From Rhabdornis inornatus (Eukaryota > Chordata > Aves > Passeriformes > Rhabdornithidae), in contig VWZS01006716.1 of the NCBI GenBank assembly GCA_013397075.1, positions 1 through 64,000 on the forward strand: 64,000 bases of DNA, given 5' to 3'. The position numbers were made by a program, and so were the translations under genes. Below, in pieces: positions 61,975-64,000 of the stretch; the first letter of the stretch is position 1, and every line of letters begins with the position of its first letter. Below the pieces are notes generated by a model. It was given only the letters and a program-made list of their open reading frames with translations. It was not told the DNA's origin and ran no database searches.

Positions 61975-64000
61975 TGGGTAGATCATGATGCTAAGGAGTG
62001 CTTGCTTTTGTGCCTCCCATCCTCAGCTCTGAAGGCAGAAGTGTATTCATAACTGAGACATGAATCTGATTCTATGAAAATGATCCAGGTTACTTTAAAC
62101 ACTATAAATTGTTTGGTTGCTCTGGTTATAATCCAGGTATATTTGGAAGAATAGCTTGAGGGATAATTCTTTGCTGTGCCAGCAGAGTAGGCGATTATTA
62201 ACCCCTCATGGAGGAAATATTTATAGATAGCTGAAGAATAGGCTGGGCTTAGAGTTTTATACTCCAGAGCAGCATGTATGACCATAAACTTGTCATTTAA
62301 ATAATTTTCACTGCTGCTGGAATTCTTCCATTTGGAAAATTAGATTAGTTTATGCTTGATACTCAAAAAGAAGCCTCTTAAAGACACTTGTGCAGTATGT
62401 TGTTTTATTGGGCTACAAGTTGTCTGTAGACTGAAGCCAAGAGAGAAGAAAATTCCAGTTTCTACACTACACTGTAAAACTCTCTTTTGAGTGGTGAGTT
62501 TATCAACAAGGTTATTGCTGAATACTTTTAACAACTTTTTTGGAGACATCCCTGACAGCTAGAAAATTGTACACCACAGGAAAAAAAAAGCCTTAGATGA
62601 TTTAATGTCAAGGACAGTATCTCACATATTTTGAAGATGTCAGCAAGTAACTGGCTACAAGTTCCTGTAAGGTTGCTGTGTTCCATATTGAGCATTAAAG
62701 TGGCTGCTAACTGACAGCAATGGTTCCCTGTGCTGTTCATCAAAAAGGATTATGCAAGACAGTGACACCTTTAGTGCGGTCAATGAAGTTTGTGAAAACA
62801 TTACCTTGAAGAAACTGTTTTTCAGTGACCATTAGTGGTGCACTGAAAGTGGTTTGTAATTTGTTTTTGTTCAGGGAGTAAGGAATCCAGTGTCCAGGTT
62901 CACTGACTCTTTGCTAAGAGGCACTTTGTCTCAAAGACAGTAGCATTAATTTGGAGAATGTCCTGGAAATAGTTGCCAAAACTGTAAATTGAACTGTGGT
63001 CTGAAGTGCTGAACTGCTGCCAGTTCTGGGCACTCCTTGATGAAGATCAGTCACAGTTCTTAACTTTGCTGCTCTCCGATGTCATACGGCTTACGGAACA
63101 GGAGCCTGATGGGTTTGCAACATGGCTTGATAATACCTTTCATTTTAAATAAAGGTTGGAAATCATTATTAACTGAAGGAATTATAGGTTTTTGTCAGCC
63201 TCTGTTTTACCATAGGGAAATGATATTGTGTAAAGTCATCAGAAGTGTGAACTTTAGGAAAATACCCAGGGACCCATTTCAGTAATATAATGGATGACAT
63301 TCTTTAGATCCTTGAGAGCTGATGATTAAACAGTCTCAAACTTTGAGCTTTATGTTGTTAGAATTTTATCAGAAAGAATTGGGAATAGTGAGACCTAGCT
63401 AAAGAAGATCTCTTATTACAATATTAAGCATTTTGTGATTTTTCTCCCAAAGTCTTAAATTTTATTGGAAAATTTCTATTTTGCTCAAACTGAATTAATT
63501 AATTTTGGAGAAACAGCTAAATTTCTCAAAGGCAGAAAGCCATTTCATATCCCAGATGTCCAACTTGGTGCAAATCAGCATAAAAAATGGAACCACAGAA
63601 CTTTGAGTGAAAGAAAATTGACTTTTCCTTCCTGTTCATGTGTTGTGGGGTGTTTTATGGTTGTCAGGCTGTACTTCTTGGGTTATTCTTTCTCTGTATG
63701 TTTCTAAGTTCTTTCCTCAGTGTTTGACTTCATCAAACTGAGCTTTCAGAAACATGTCAATAGCAGGCAGAGAACTGGGTGTATCTGTCAAAAAGCACAG
63801 GAGATTTTTATTCAAGTAAAGTCTTCAGTGAAATGTGAGCAGCATGGAGAATAGTGGCTTCTGAATGTGCCAATGCCATTTTAATATTGTTATTTCGATG
63901 GTTTCTCCAAACTACAAAGTTATTGCTTAGGAAGTTTATGTTCATAGTGCTAAAGGTTATTTCATTTGGAAAGGATCCAAAACCTGTTTTCTAAATGGCT
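61975..64000. other. Unassigned AT-rich DNA to the window end
   Basis: About 2 kb with no recognised gene, RNA or repeat family. Frames are short and shift often. Confidence 0.5.

Noticed and set aside
1..64000. Search for CRISPR arrays, rRNA, tRNA and bacterial operons
   Set aside because: None seen. Composition and repeat content are those of a bird genome.

Overview
The window looks like intergenic or intronic DNA from a bird genome, most likely a passerine. The reasons are truncated CR1 retroposons with the typical 3' tail (ATTCTATG-like ends at about 23.9, 30.6 and 33.3 kb), long terminal repeats of kinds I recognise as avian endogenous retrovirus (ERV) families, a low-GC background, and no bacterial-style gene packing. 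No intact protein-coding gene is visible. The species cannot be named from this sequence.

Layout. 1-2541: the 3' half of a decayed class II (alpha/beta-like) ERV on the + strand, with the RNase H tail, a near-complete integrase and a gamma-type envelope, followed by a polypurine tract and the start of its 3' LTR, which contains a 21-copy CTTTCT hexanucleotide tract (2718-2843). 5.4-6.85 kb: GC-rich DNA around an LTR-like segment. 7.0-9.66 kb: a degenerate minisatellite whose units each carry AATAAAGCTT and whose spacing mostly alternates long and short. 9221-10501 is repeated almost exactly at 10503-11783 across a single N. This looks like an uncollapsed contig overlap and it duplicates two exon-like segments. 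13472-15108: a solo LTR-type element on the minus strand, with matched inverted ends and an internal TCC tract broken by a second N. 15.1-60.0 kb: a long AT-rich desert holding three truncated CR1 copies (the third split by a 397-bp LTR-like insertion with a 4-bp target duplication), a perfect multi-arm palindrome at 32.05 kb, an avian ERV LTR on the minus strand at 51.95-52.53 kb, and one weak exon candidate on the minus strand at 54.0-54.3 kb. 60048-61974: a second, longer copy of the 13.5-kb LTR family in the same orientation. The rest, to 64 kb, is unassigned.

The parts do not form an operon or pathway. The window is mainly a record of retroelement insertion, tandem-repeat growth and assembly seams. 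The items most worth checking are the false tandem duplication with its two exon-like segments, the AATAAA/HindIII-bearing minisatellite with its nearly open minus-strand frame, the LTR nested in CR1, and the palindrome.
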